From Thermohalobaculum sp965263335 (GTDB lineage: Bacteria; Pseudomonadota; Alphaproteobacteria; Rhodobacterales; Rhodobacteraceae): a stretch of DNA of 64,000 nt. Location: assembly GCA_965263335.1 (NCBI GenBank), contig CBDHHE010000001.1, positions 5,084,001 through 5,148,000 of the forward strand. The letters run 5' to 3'. Numbering within the stretch: the stretch's first letter is position 1; the number at the start of each line of letters is the position of its first letter. Below the pieces are notes generated by a model, which was given only the letters and a program-made list of their open reading frames with translations, was not told the DNA's origin and did not search any database. Shown here piece by piece: positions 30,154-39,248 of the stretch. A program made the position numbers and the translations under genes.

Positions 30154-30252
30154 ATGGCAAAGAACGATGTAGCAGGCGTCGGCCGGGTGCGCGCGGATTA
30201 CATGCGCTGGATGCTGCAGAACGTCAGCCGCTACATGTCCGAAGACGTCTGA
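30154..30252 (+). CDS. Small ORF (32 residues) between TRAP and M24 genes
   Basis: ATG 30154 encodes a 32-residue peptide (MAKNDVAGVGRVRADYMRW then MLQNVSRYMSEDV). It is amphipathic, with several methionines and aromatic residues and no membrane segment. AAGGGCTGAT lies upstream as a possible ribosome site. It ends 11 bp before the start of the M24 gene and lies 61 bp after the permease, so it sits inside the operon. It is unrecognised, and could be a real microprotein or a leader that couples translation. Confidence 0.4.
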   Translation: MAKNDVAGVGRVRADYMRWMLQNVSRYMSEDV

Positions 30253-30263
30253 GAGGCCGTGGC

Positions 30264-31442
30264 ATGGCATACCGACAGGCATTCGACACGGCTGAGTATC
30301 GCCGGCGCCGCGATGACGTGAGGGCCCGGATGCAGGCGGCTGGATTTGACCTGCTGATCTGTCAGGACCCCGCGAACATGTGCTGGCTGACGGGCTTCGA
30401 TGGCTGGTCGTTCTACACGCCTCAGGCAGTTCTCATCCATCAGGACGAGGCCGATCCGATCTGGTTCGGCCGTGCACAGGACGCAAAGTCGGCGCGCATC
30501 ACCACGGATCTGCCAGATGCGAACATCATCGGCTTCTCGGAGCCGCTGGTGCACCATCCAACCGCGCATCCGTTCGACGAGCTGTGCGACTTGATCAAGG
30601 GGCGCGGCTGGTACGCCGCCCGGATCGGCGTCGACATGGACGCCCACTACTACACCGCCCGTGCACACCAGCACATCGTCGCGGGGCTTCCCGACGCGAC
30701 CGTCTCGGACAACCGCGAGCTGGTGAACTGGGCGCGCCTGATCAAGTCCCGGGCCGAGATCGCCTACATGCGCGAAGCCGGCGAGATCATGACCCGGACC
30801 ATGAACCACGCGCTGGACAATCTTCAACCCGGGCGTCCGCAGTACGAGGTGATTGCAGACGTGTACCACGACAAGATCAGCGGCATCGACGGGCGGTACG
30901 GCGACTACACAAGCCTCTGTCCGCTGATCCAGGTGGGCGAGGGCACCAGCACACCGCACCTGACCTGGACCGATGAGCCGCTGCCCGACAATGGCATCGT
31001 CATGATGGAACTGGGGGCGGCCCGGCGTCACTACCACGCGCCGTTGACCCGGACCGCCCACATCGGAGCGCCGCCGGACGGGCTGCGCCGGCTTTGCGAC
31101 GTGATCGTCGAAGGCGGGGACCGCGCCCTCGAGGCGGCCAGGCCAGGGGCGACCTGCGAGGAGGTCGAGGCCGTATGGCAAGCCGTCCTCGCAAAGCACG
31201 GCTACGAGAAGAAAAGCCGGGTCGGCTACTCGATCGGTCTGAACTTTCCGCCCGACTGGGGGGAGCGCACCGCGAGCCTGCGCCCGGGCGATCAGACGGT
31301 GCTGCAGGCAGGCATGTGTTTTCACTTTCAGTCGGGAATGTGGCTCGAGGACTACGGAGCGGCAATCTCCGAACCGTTCGTGGTGACCCCTGACGGGGGA
31401 GAACGCCTTTGTGCGGTGAGCCGCGAATTGATCGTCCGCTGA
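30264..31442 (+). CDS. M24-fold hydrolase, ectoine hydrolase (DoeA)-like
   Basis: A 392-residue protein with the creatinase/aminopeptidase-P (M24) fold. It resembles ectoine hydrolase DoeA in DPANMCWLTGFDGWSFY near residue 35, LVNWARLIKS near 152, RVGYSIGLNFPPDWGERT near 317 and AGMCFHFQSGMWLEDYG near 349. The usual metal ligands are degraded: ELG where Asp is expected, and GLNFPP where a GHG histidine would be. It is thus probably a metal-independent C-N hydrolase, as in creatinase. No doeB or doeD is nearby, so true ectoine breakdown is not established. Confidence 0.82.
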   Translation: MAYRQAFDTAEYRRRRDDVRARMQAAGFDLLICQDPANMCWLTGFDGWSFYTPQAVLIHQDEADPIWFGRAQDAKSARITTDLPDANIIGFSEPLVHHPTAHPFDELCDLIKGRGWYAARIGVDMDAHYYTARAHQHIVAGLPDATVSDNRELVNWARLIKSRAEIAYMREAGEIMTRTMNHALDNLQPGRPQYEVIADVYHDKISGIDGRYGDYTSLCPLIQVGEGTSTPHLTWTDEPLPDNGIVMMELGAARRHYHAPLTRTAHIGAPPDGLRRLCDVIVEGGDRALEAARPGATCEEVEAVWQAVLAKHGYEKKSRVGYSIGLNFPPDWGERTASLRPGDQTVLQAGMCFHFQSGMWLEDYGAAISEPFVVTPDGGERLCAVSRELIVR

Positions 31443-31576
31443 CTGATCGGTTCCACTTCGGGCCGTGACGGAGCCGTTGCACCATCCAAGGCCGGGTCTG
31501 CTCGGACATGGGCGAATCGGATCCTGTGATAGCGTTCCATCTGAATTTCGCGCCGAGTTTTGATGGGGGCCTCAGC

Positions 31577-33958
31577 ATGGCGGATGTGAACTCACGTATC
31601 GAGAATGTGCCGACATACTGTGCGCTGTGCACATCACGCTGTGGTGCGATCGCGACCGTCGACGCAGGCAGGCTTACGGCTCTTTCGGCCGATCCCGCTC
31701 ACCCGACAGGAAAGGCGCTCTGCATCAAGGGCAAGGTCGCGCCGGAGCTGGTCTACAGCAAGGACCGGTTGCTTCACCCGATGAAGCGTACCCGATCCAA
31801 GGGGTCAGATGATCCCGGCTGGGAACGCATCTCGTGGGAAGACGCGCTCGACACCATCGCGGCACGGATGACCCGGCTGGCAGAAGCGCACGGGCCTGAA
31901 ACTGTCGTGTTCAACACCGCCTCGCCGTCGACCTCCGCGCTGGTGGACGCCCGCCATTGGGTGCAGAGGCTGCGGCGCGCCTTCGGCAGTCCAAACCAGG
32001 CCGTTTCCTATGAGCTGTGCGGCTGGGGACGCTACATGGCGAACCTGTTCTCGTATGGCAGCGCTCTCCCCGGGGGCGTGATGCCCGACCTCGACAACGC
32101 GGGATGCATTCTGTTCTGGGGCTACAATCCGTCCGTCTCTCGCATCGCGCACGCCACCGAGACCGTCGCTGCCCTAAACCGCGGCGCCAAGCTGATCGTT
32201 GTCGATCCACGCAACGCCGGGTTGGCGCGCCGCGCGCATGAATGGCTGCAGGTGCGCCCCGGCTCGGATGGTGCGCTTGCTTTGGGCCTGTCACATGTGA
32301 TGATCGAGCGGGGCTGGTATGACGCGGAATTCCTGCGGACCTGGACCAACGCGCCCTTCCTCGTGCGGGAGGATACCGGACGCCTGCTGCGCGCCGCAGA
32401 CATCGGCCTGGACGGGCCCGGTGATGCCTATGTGGTCTGGGCCGGAGCGCCGCAGGTCAGCACGCCTGGTGATGCGAACCCCTCGATAGACCTGTTGAGC
32501 GAAGTTGACGTTTCGACACCGTCCGGCGCGGTGAGGTGCAGGACGGTTCTGCAGCTTTGGCGCGAGACCTGCGCCCGTCATGACCCGGCGGCAGTTGCGG
32601 CACTCACGGGTGTCCCGGCGGAACAGATCGAGCGAACGGCGGCATTGCTCTGGGAGGCCCGCCCGGTGAGCTACATGGCCTGGAGCGGGCTCGAGCAACA
32701 ATCGAACGCCACGCAGATGGCGCGGGCCATCGGGCTTCTCTACGCGCTGACGGGGAGCTACGATCGGAAGGGCGGCAATGTCGAGCTTCCGAACGTGCCG
32801 GTTGGCGACATAGGTGGCACCGAGTTCCTGTCGGTTGAGCAGCGCGCAAAGACCCTCGGCCTCGATCGACGTCCGCTTGGCCCGGCGCATCTGGACGAGA
32901 TCGGGTCCGCCGATATTTACCGGGCGATCTTGGATCGTGATCCCTATCAGGTGCGCGGGCTCATCAGCTTCGGGTCGAACCTGATCATGGCTCACGCAGA
33001 TGGTGAAGTCGCTGCCAAGGCCCTGCAGTCGCTCGAGTTCCATGTGCACGTGGATCTGTTCGTGAATCCCAGCGCCAGCTACGCGGACATTGTCTTGCCG
33101 GCGACCACGCCGTTCGAGTCAGAGGGGCTCAAGATGGGCTTCGAGATCAGCGAGGACGCCTGTTCGCTGGTCCAGCTGCGCAAGCCGCTCGTCGAAGCGC
33201 AGGGCGAGAGCAGATCCGACACCGAGATCATCTTCGATCTCGCCGTGCGGCTGGGACTGGGCGACAAGTTTTGGGAGGGAGATGTGGATGAGGCCCACCG
33301 CGCGATGCTGGGACCGAGCGGCCTCACGCTCGAGGCATTGCGCGAGAGGCCGGAAGGGCTGCGCGTGCCGCTCGAGACACGGTATCGCAAGTTTGCCGAG
33401 GCGCACGACGGCAGCCATCGCGGCTTCAACACCCCGTCTCGCCGCATCGAGTTCTTCTCGGAGACGTTGCTTGATCACGGCTATGACCCGATGCCGGACT
33501 ACGAGGAGCCGAAGGTCAGTCAGCGCGCGCAGCCCTCCCTCGCGGCGCGCTTTCCCCTCATCCTGACCTGCACCAAGGACACGCTCTACTGCGAGAGCCA
33601 GCACAGGGGACTGCCGAGCCTGCGCCGGCGCGCGATGGACCCCCAGGTGGACCTGCATCCGACGGCAGCGGTCGCACGCGGCATAGACGAAGGTGATTGG
33701 GTGCAGATCGTCACGCCGAACGGTCAGGCGCGCGCCCGCGCGCGCTTCGACGATGCGCTTGCGCGTGATGTTGTCTGCGGTCAGCACGGGTGGTGGCAAG
33801 CCTGCGCGGAACTCGAAGCCCCGGCCTATCCCGCGACAGGCCCGCAGACGGCCAACTTCAATCTGTTGATCAGCCACGACGATGTGGACGAGGTGAGCGG
33901 GTCGGTCCCCCTGCGGGCCTATGTCTGCGACGTGGTTCCGGACGCAGTGGCGGGGTAA
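31577..33958 (+). CDS. Molybdopterin oxidoreductase with N-terminal [4Fe-4S] cluster
   Basis: A 793-residue enzyme of the DMSO-reductase superfamily, assimilatory-type and likely cytoplasmic. The Fe-S ligands are C15, C18, C22 and C49. A cysteine molybdenum ligand is likely at C148 in SYELCGWGRYM, as in nitrate/formate/thiosulfate-type enzymes. ATG 31577 (MADVNSRIENVPTYC) fits the family better than the upstream in-frame ATG at 31508. No electron-transfer beta or membrane subunit is adjacent. It follows the M24 gene and precedes the methyltransferase. Its reaction is unknown; an oxidation, hydroxylation or hydration of a pathway intermediate is inferred. Confidence 0.88.
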   Translation: MADVNSRIENVPTYCALCTSRCGAIATVDAGRLTALSADPAHPTGKALCIKGKVAPELVYSKDRLLHPMKRTRSKGSDDPGWERISWEDALDTIAARMTRLAEAHGPETVVFNTASPSTSALVDARHWVQRLRRAFGSPNQAVSYELCGWGRYMANLFSYGSALPGGVMPDLDNAGCILFWGYNPSVSRIAHATETVAALNRGAKLIVVDPRNAGLARRAHEWLQVRPGSDGALALGLSHVMIERGWYDAEFLRTWTNAPFLVREDTGRLLRAADIGLDGPGDAYVVWAGAPQVSTPGDANPSIDLLSEVDVSTPSGAVRCRTVLQLWRETCARHDPAAVAALTGVPAEQIERTAALLWEARPVSYMAWSGLEQQSNATQMARAIGLLYALTGSYDRKGGNVELPNVPVGDIGGTEFLSVEQRAKTLGLDRRPLGPAHLDEIGSADIYRAILDRDPYQVRGLISFGSNLIMAHADGEVAAKALQSLEFHVHVDLFVNPSASYADIVLPATTPFESEGLKMGFEISEDACSLVQLRKPLVEAQGESRSDTEIIFDLAVRLGLGDKFWEGDVDEAHRAMLGPSGLTLEALRERPEGLRVPLETRYRKFAEAHDGSHRGFNTPSRRIEFFSETLLDHGYDPMPDYEEPKVSQRAQPSLAARFPLILTCTKDTLYCESQHRGLPSLRRRAMDPQVDLHPTAAVARGIDEGDWVQIVTPNGQARARARFDDALARDVVCGQHGWWQACAELEAPAYPATGPQTANFNLLISHDDVDEVSGSVPLRAYVCDVVPDAVAG

Positions 33959-34170
33959 GCCGGGCATGGACCGGGGGTACGACCTTCGGGCGCTCATTCC
34001 CCTCGATTCTCCGATCCGCAAGCTCTGCAACGGCGTTGCCTGTGAACAGAAGTGTCCCTCTGCCAGAGATGCTGGACGCGCATAAATCCCTGCACGCTGG
34101 CGCAGATTGTCTTGGCAAAGCCGTTCATCGCAACCTAGCATCTCGCCCACGTCATCGAGGGTGCAAGCAA

Positions 34171-35664
34171 ATGGCAAGACGCGGGAAGCACCGGGTTTCG
34201 CAGAGCGCCTGTTCAAGCCAGATCCAGTTGGCGCGGGGCGGGCGTTTTCGTCCGCTTCTGGAGGCGGAGGTTCGCCAGGTAACTGACACCGCATTCCGGA
34301 TCCTCGAGATGATCGGGATGGCAGGTCTTCCGCTCCCGATCGCGCAGGCTCTGCGCGAGACGGGAGCGGTGATCCGCACAGACGGGCGTGTGTGCTTCGC
34401 GAGATCCATGGTCGAGGATGCGATCGCGCGCGCGCCAAATTCTATCGACCTGCCTGGGTTCCTGCCCGACCGTGGGATCTCGGTTGGCGGGGGACATGTG
34501 CATATCGGCACGGGCGGCGCTGCGGTGCAGGTTCTGGAGGCCGAGACGCTTGGGTTTCACGACGCCAAGCTGGCCGATCTGTTGTGCATGATGCGCGTCC
34601 TCGATCGCTGCGCAAACATTCACTACGGGGTCCGGCCTCTGGTTGCGCGCGATGTGCCCGACCCTCTGGAGCTGGACGTGAACACGGCCTTCGCCTGTCT
34701 GAAGGGCACCTCCAAACCCATAGGCGTCAGCTTTCAGTCGGCCGCCAATCTGGATGTCGTGGTCGATCTGTTCGACTGTGCGCTCGGGCAGCCGGGCGGA
34801 TTTCGGCGCCAGCCCTTCTGTCTTGGCGTGATCGTGCATGTCGTGCCGCCATTGCGGTATGCACCAGAAGGTGTCGAAACGCTCGAGGCGTGTGTCCGGG
34901 CAGGGATGGTGCCGCAGATTTGCTCTGCCGGGCAGGCGGGTGCAACCAGTCCGGTCACCCTCGCGGGCGCCCTGGCCCAGGGCCTTGCTGAGTGTCTGGC
35001 GGGATTGATGCTGGTCGATCACTTCAGAGCAGGGGCTCCGTGCATCTATGCGTTCATGCCGTTCGTTTCGGATTTGAGGACGGGGGCGATGACCGGTGGC
35101 GGGGGGGAAAGTGCCGTGGCCAATGCGGCGGCAGCACAGCTTCTGGCGCATCTGTCGTTGCCCTCGACCGTGTCGGCGGGGATGACGGACGCAAAGACCG
35201 CAGACGCACAAGCGGGCTACGAGAAGGGGCACACGATTGCGCTGTCCGCACATGCAGGCGCCGACATGATCAACCTCTCCGTAGGTATGCTCGGGTCGAT
35301 CATGGTGGCGTCGCCCGAGGCAATGGTGATCGACGACGACATGTGCGGTGCGATCCTCCGCGCGGTCCGTGGTATCGAGGTGAGCAGCGATACCTTGGAC
35401 ATCGAGAGCATCGAGCGCGTGGTGACCGGAGACGGTCACTACCTGGGTGAGGCGGAGACCCTTGCCAGAATGAAGTCCGACTATGTCTATCCCGAGCTTG
35501 CGGATCGTCGGAGCGTCGGGGCGTGGCAGGACGCCGGGTGCCCCTCGATCTGGGACCGCGCGCGGGGACGCGTGCGCGAGATCCTCGACGACCCGCCCAC
35601 GCACCTGACACGCGAGGCGGAAAACCGGATCCGCCAGTCGTTTCCCGTTCGACCAGGTCACTGA
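34171..35664 (+). CDS. Trimethylamine methyltransferase (MttB) family protein, non-pyrrolysine
   Basis: A 497-residue member of the MttB superfamily with no internal stop, so it lacks the pyrrolysine of archaeal MttB. Such members, for example glycine-betaine methyltransferase MtgB, demethylate quaternary amines onto a corrinoid protein. Blocks include HIGTGGAAVQVLE near residue 112, GVRPLVARDVPDP near 152 and CSAGQAGATSPVTLAGALAQ near 251. ATG 34171 has GAGGGTG upstream; the frame is open further but matches nothing there. No corrinoid-binding protein lies nearby, and a DMGDH-like gene is in the same run. Methylated substrate unknown. Confidence 0.9.
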   Translation: MARRGKHRVSQSACSSQIQLARGGRFRPLLEAEVRQVTDTAFRILEMIGMAGLPLPIAQALRETGAVIRTDGRVCFARSMVEDAIARAPNSIDLPGFLPDRGISVGGGHVHIGTGGAAVQVLEAETLGFHDAKLADLLCMMRVLDRCANIHYGVRPLVARDVPDPLELDVNTAFACLKGTSKPIGVSFQSAANLDVVVDLFDCALGQPGGFRRQPFCLGVIVHVVPPLRYAPEGVETLEACVRAGMVPQICSAGQAGATSPVTLAGALAQGLAECLAGLMLVDHFRAGAPCIYAFMPFVSDLRTGAMTGGGGESAVANAAAAQLLAHLSLPSTVSAGMTDAKTADAQAGYEKGHTIALSAHAGADMINLSVGMLGSIMVASPEAMVIDDDMCGAILRAVRGIEVSSDTLDIESIERVVTGDGHYLGEAETLARMKSDYVYPELADRRSVGAWQDAGCPSIWDRARGRVREILDDPPTHLTREAENRIRQSFPVRPGH

Positions 35665-35673
35665 GGAGCTGAC

Positions 35674-36108
35674 ATGCACGTCTTTCGCTCGATGATCATT
35701 GATGCGCCGCTCGCTGATGTTTGGAGTGCGGTGCGAGGCTTTGACGGCGTGGTTGCCTGGAACCCGGCCGTCACGGGCGCACGGATGGAAACAGGTCTGC
35801 CAACATCCGTGGGCGCAGTCCGCCATCTCGATATCGCGGACGGGACGGTGTTCCGAGAGACGTTGCTCGCGCATTCTGATGCCGAGCACTTCTACACCTA
35901 CGACATCCTCGAAAGCCCGCTGCCCGTGGTCGGATATGTCTCGACCCACCGGTTCGTCGCGATCACGCACACGCACCAGACGCTCGGCATCTGGGAGAGC
36001 TGGTTCGAATGCGACGAGGCTGTCGCAGATGAAATGGACAGAGTGATCGGCGACGCGATCTACATTGGTGGCATGATCGGTCTGAACGATTTTCTGAAGG
36101 AGGGCTGA
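35674..36108 (+). CDS. SRPBCC-fold (polyketide cyclase-like) protein
   Basis: A 144-residue protein of the START/Bet v1-like SRPBCC superfamily, with a deep hydrophobic ligand pocket in known members. The N-terminal MHVFRSMIIDAPLADVWSAV and the central GAVRHLDIADGTVFRETLL fit the PYR1/cyclase-2 branch. It lies nine bp after the MttB gene and two bp before the racemase-fold gene, so it is in the operon. A binding or cyclase role toward the pathway substrate is inferred. Confidence 0.82.
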   Translation: MHVFRSMIIDAPLADVWSAVRGFDGVVAWNPAVTGARMETGLPTSVGAVRHLDIADGTVFRETLLAHSDAEHFYTYDILESPLPVVGYVSTHRFVAITHTHQTLGIWESWFECDEAVADEMDRVIGDAIYIGGMIGLNDFLKEG

Positions 36109-36109
36109 G

Positions 36110-36814
36110 ATGGCCGACACGCTGGCGCCTCGTGCCGTTGTCGGGGTGATGACCCCGGCCATGAACACCGTCGTGCAGCCCGAGCTGGAGCTGCTCAGGC
36201 CAGCGGGCGTCACCAACCAGATGCAGCGCTTTCGGCTCGGTGGTGATGCGGTGTCCGATGACCTGGATGCGGAAGCCGCAAAGCTTATGGATTGCGCCCC
36301 GAAGGCCATCGCCATCGGACTGACGACGGATGCCGGGCCTGGCGGACCTGCCAAGCTCACTGCCCGCTGCGAGCAGCTCGCGGCGCAAACAGGTGTGCCT
36401 GTTCTCGGTGCTTCTGCGGCCGACTATGCGGGTCTGCGGACCCTCGGTGCGCAACGTGTGGCGGTTGTCACGCCTTTCACCGCAAAGACGGACGAGATCG
36501 TGAAAGCGAACACGGAAGATGCCGGTTTCGATGTGGTCGCAATCAAGGGCACGGAAGCGCCATCTCTGCCCGCAATCTGCGAGACGCCGCTGGCCGACAT
36601 TCATCGTGTGTTTCGCGATGTGGCCGAGTCGGACTGCGATGCCATTCTTCAAGTCGGTACGGCGCTGCCGGTCGTCGCGATGATCGACGATCTGGAATCT
36701 GAACTCGGCAAGCCGATCGTCGCCTGCAACGCGGCCGTCTACTGGCAGACATTGAGGGCAATCGGGATCACCGATCCGATCCCAGGATTTGGCCGCCTGC
36801 TGGCCGCGCACTGA
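36110..36814 (+). CDS. Asp/Glu racemase superfamily enzyme (maleate isomerase / arylmalonate decarboxylase-like)
   Basis: A 234-residue protein of the superfamily that includes maleate cis-trans isomerase, Asp/Glu racemase and arylmalonate decarboxylase (AMDase). VGVMTPAMNTVVQPEL at the start and LQVGTALPVVAMIDDLE near residue 180 are family blocks. The second catalytic cysteine is present as C206 in VACNAAVYW. The first site reads GLTTDAG (T72, T73) without cysteine. One-cysteine members such as AMDase decarboxylate or use another mechanism instead of two-base racemisation. It overlaps no neighbour but is packed tightly between SRPBCC and DMGDH-like genes. Confidence 0.82.
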   Translation: MADTLAPRAVVGVMTPAMNTVVQPELELLRPAGVTNQMQRFRLGGDAVSDDLDAEAAKLMDCAPKAIAIGLTTDAGPGGPAKLTARCEQLAAQTGVPVLGASAADYAGLRTLGAQRVAVVTPFTAKTDEIVKANTEDAGFDVVAIKGTEAPSLPAICETPLADIHRVFRDVAESDCDAILQVGTALPVVAMIDDLESELGKPIVACNAAVYWQTLRAIGITDPIPGFGRLLAAH

Positions 36815-39232
36815 ATGCGCGAGCACGCCGAGGTTGTGATCATCGGTGGCGGTGCGGTTGGCGCTGCCATCCTTTGGCATCTTGCCGAGGCAGGGATCAC
36901 TGACACCCTCCTGGTCGAGAAAGCCGAACTGACCGCGGGCTCGACCTGGCATGCCGCGGGAAACATCCCGACCTATGCCAATTCCTGGCTCGGGATGCGC
37001 GCGGGCAACTATGCGTGGGCGCTCTACAAGGAGCTGGCGGCGCATCCTGACGCGCCGATCACCTATCGCCACACGGGAGCGATCTGGCCGGCGCATACGC
37101 CCGAACGAATGGAGCTGTTTCATCATCTGTCGGGCGTCGCGCGCTCAGCGGGGTTCGAGCTCGAGATGCTCACACCGCAGGACATCGAGCTGATGCATCC
37201 CCACTGGCAGAGCGACGAGACGGTGCTGGGCGGGATCTACGACCGATACGAGGGTGACATCGATCCCAGTCAGCTCACCCAGGCCCTGGCGCACCATGCC
37301 CGGGTGAAGGGTGCAGAGGTCGCCCGTCACACCCGCGTGACGGCCCTGTCGCAGCGGCCCTCAGGTGAGTGGGAGGTCACAACCACGGGCGGAAAGATCA
37401 CCGCAGGTGTCGTGGTCAACGCGGCCGGATCGAGTGGTGGCACGATCGCGGCGATGGCAGGTCTGCATGCGCCCGTTGCAACGCTCATGCATCAGTACAT
37501 GGTGACCGATACAGTGCGGGCACTGGCGGATGACGAGCGTGTCTTCCCCCTGATCCGCGACCCGGAGCTGCGCTTCTATCTGCGCCGCGAGCGGGATGCC
37601 TTTCTGCTCGGGTCCTATGCACATGAGGGACGGGCGGTTTGGCAGGACGGGATCCCCGCGGACTTCGATCATCAGTTGTTCCCTGATGACGTCGAGAGCA
37701 TGATGACGGTCTTCGAGGCAGCTCTGCCTCACATTCCGGTCCTCGCCGAGGCCGGTGCCCGGCGGTTCGTCAACGGGCCGATTCCCTACGCTCCGGATGC
37801 GCTCCCCTTGGTTGGACCTGCTGCAGGGGCGCGCAATTTCTACCATGCGACGGGCGTTCAGATCGGGATCACTCATTCCGCGGCGATCGGCAAGGCGATG
37901 GCCGAATGGTTGACCGAGGGCGAAACGGAATGGGACCTGTCCGCCTGGGACCCGCGCCGTTTTGGCGCGTGGGCCACGCCGGACTATGCGCGTGCCCGCG
38001 CGGCCGAGCACTATGGATTGCAGTACGCGATACCGTATCCGCATCGGCTGATGACGGCTGGCCGGCCTGTGCAGCGGACACCGCTCTACGAGACGTTGAC
38101 GGGCAAGGGGGCCGTCATGGGGCAGATCGGTGGCTGGGAGCGTGCGATGTGGTTCCGGCGCGGCAGGGCGCAAGGTTCGGGTGCGCTCAGCTTTCACGAC
38201 GAGGCTTGGCGGCGCGCCGTCCACGCTGAGTGTGAGGCCGTGCGTGACGGTGTTGGCGTCATGGACCATGGCGGATTTGCGAAATGTGTGATCGAAGGCC
38301 CGGACGCCGCGAGCTTCCTCGACAGGGCGTTCTGCGGCGCACTGCCTGCGGTCGGGCGTGTGCGGTTGTCATATCTTCTGACACCGAATGGTCGCGTCTG
38401 GTCCGAGGCGACGATTGCGCGCCTCGCAGATGATCGGTTCCTGCTGTGCGGGCCGACCGTGGCGGCCGACCGGGACCATGACTGGCTGTTGGCTCAGCTG
38501 CCACCGGCAGGCGTGAGACTGGAGAAGGGCTACCGGCACGATGGGGCACTGTTGGTTATGGGCCCCGGATCCCGCGACCTGCTGATCACACTGTCGGACG
38601 ACGATCTGTCGACGGGGGAGGCACCTTGGATGAGCGTGACCGAACTGGTGATCGGCGGCGTCTCTGCAACAGCACTCCGCGTGAGCTATGTGGGCGAGTT
38701 GGGTTGGGAGCTGCACGTCGCGTCAGACGATCTTCAGCAATTGTACAGTGCTGTGATGGCGGCCGGGGCAGTGCATGGTGTCTGCGACTTCGGCTCATAT
38801 GCGCTCAATTCCATGCGCATCGAGAAGGGGTATCATGGGTGGGGCAGCGACTTCGGGACTGACTACACACTCTATGATGCGGGCCTCGAGAAATTCGCCA
38901 GACTGGACAAGGGGCCGTTCACCGGCAGGGATGCTCTGGAGGCGCAGTCCGCTGCGACACCGGAATGGCAGTTCATCGGGCTGGAGGTGCTCGACCCGGG
39001 ACCTGATCCGCTGCCGTCTGACCCCATCCTGCGCGACGATGAGCTGATCGGATATGTGACGTCCGCGGCCCAGGGCTTTCGCACCGGCAAGCTTCTCGTG
39101 CTGGGGTACGTGCGGCACGGTTCGCTGGGCATGGGGGCGGAGTGTGGCGTTCTGTCATTCGGACAGTGCCGCAAGGCCGTGCGTCATCCTCCCAAGGTCT
39201 ACGACCCGGACGATGACAAGCTTCGCGGGTAA
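36815..39232 (+). CDS. Dimethylglycine/sarcosine dehydrogenase-type flavoprotein with GcvT domain
   Basis: An 805-residue two-domain enzyme. The N-terminal FAD-binding DAO domain has VVIIGGGAVGAAI at residues 7-20 and TAGSTWHAAG, where H46 is the position that binds FAD covalently in DMGDH and SARDH. The C-terminal half (from about residue 430) is the GcvT/aminomethyltransferase fold that passes the one-carbon unit to tetrahydrofolate. It starts immediately after the preceding stop. It should oxidatively demethylate an N-methylated amine; the substrate is unknown. It could accept the product of the MttB-like or hydrolase steps. GcvT at the left of the window handles the same carbon pool. Confidence 0.92.
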   Translation: MREHAEVVIIGGGAVGAAILWHLAEAGITDTLLVEKAELTAGSTWHAAGNIPTYANSWLGMRAGNYAWALYKELAAHPDAPITYRHTGAIWPAHTPERMELFHHLSGVARSAGFELEMLTPQDIELMHPHWQSDETVLGGIYDRYEGDIDPSQLTQALAHHARVKGAEVARHTRVTALSQRPSGEWEVTTTGGKITAGVVVNAAGSSGGTIAAMAGLHAPVATLMHQYMVTDTVRALADDERVFPLIRDPELRFYLRRERDAFLLGSYAHEGRAVWQDGIPADFDHQLFPDDVESMMTVFEAALPHIPVLAEAGARRFVNGPIPYAPDALPLVGPAAGARNFYHATGVQIGITHSAAIGKAMAEWLTEGETEWDLSAWDPRRFGAWATPDYARARAAEHYGLQYAIPYPHRLMTAGRPVQRTPLYETLTGKGAVMGQIGGWERAMWFRRGRAQGSGALSFHDEAWRRAVHAECEAVRDGVGVMDHGGFAKCVIEGPDAASFLDRAFCGALPAVGRVRLSYLLTPNGRVWSEATIARLADDRFLLCGPTVAADRDHDWLLAQLPPAGVRLEKGYRHDGALLVMGPGSRDLLITLSDDDLSTGEAPWMSVTELVIGGVSATALRVSYVGELGWELHVASDDLQQLYSAVMAAGAVHGVCDFGSYALNSMRIEKGYHGWGSDFGTDYTLYDAGLEKFARLDKGPFTGRDALEAQSAATPEWQFIGLEVLDPGPDPLPSDPILRDDELIGYVTSAAQGFRTGKLLVLGYVRHGSLGMGAECGVLSFGQCRKAVRHPPKVYDPDDDKLRG

Positions 39233-39248
39233 GGCGTGCGGTCCGGTC

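Noticed and set aside
34171..35664. Pyrrolysine-containing MttB
   Set aside because: There is no in-frame amber codon, and no pyl genes are in the window.
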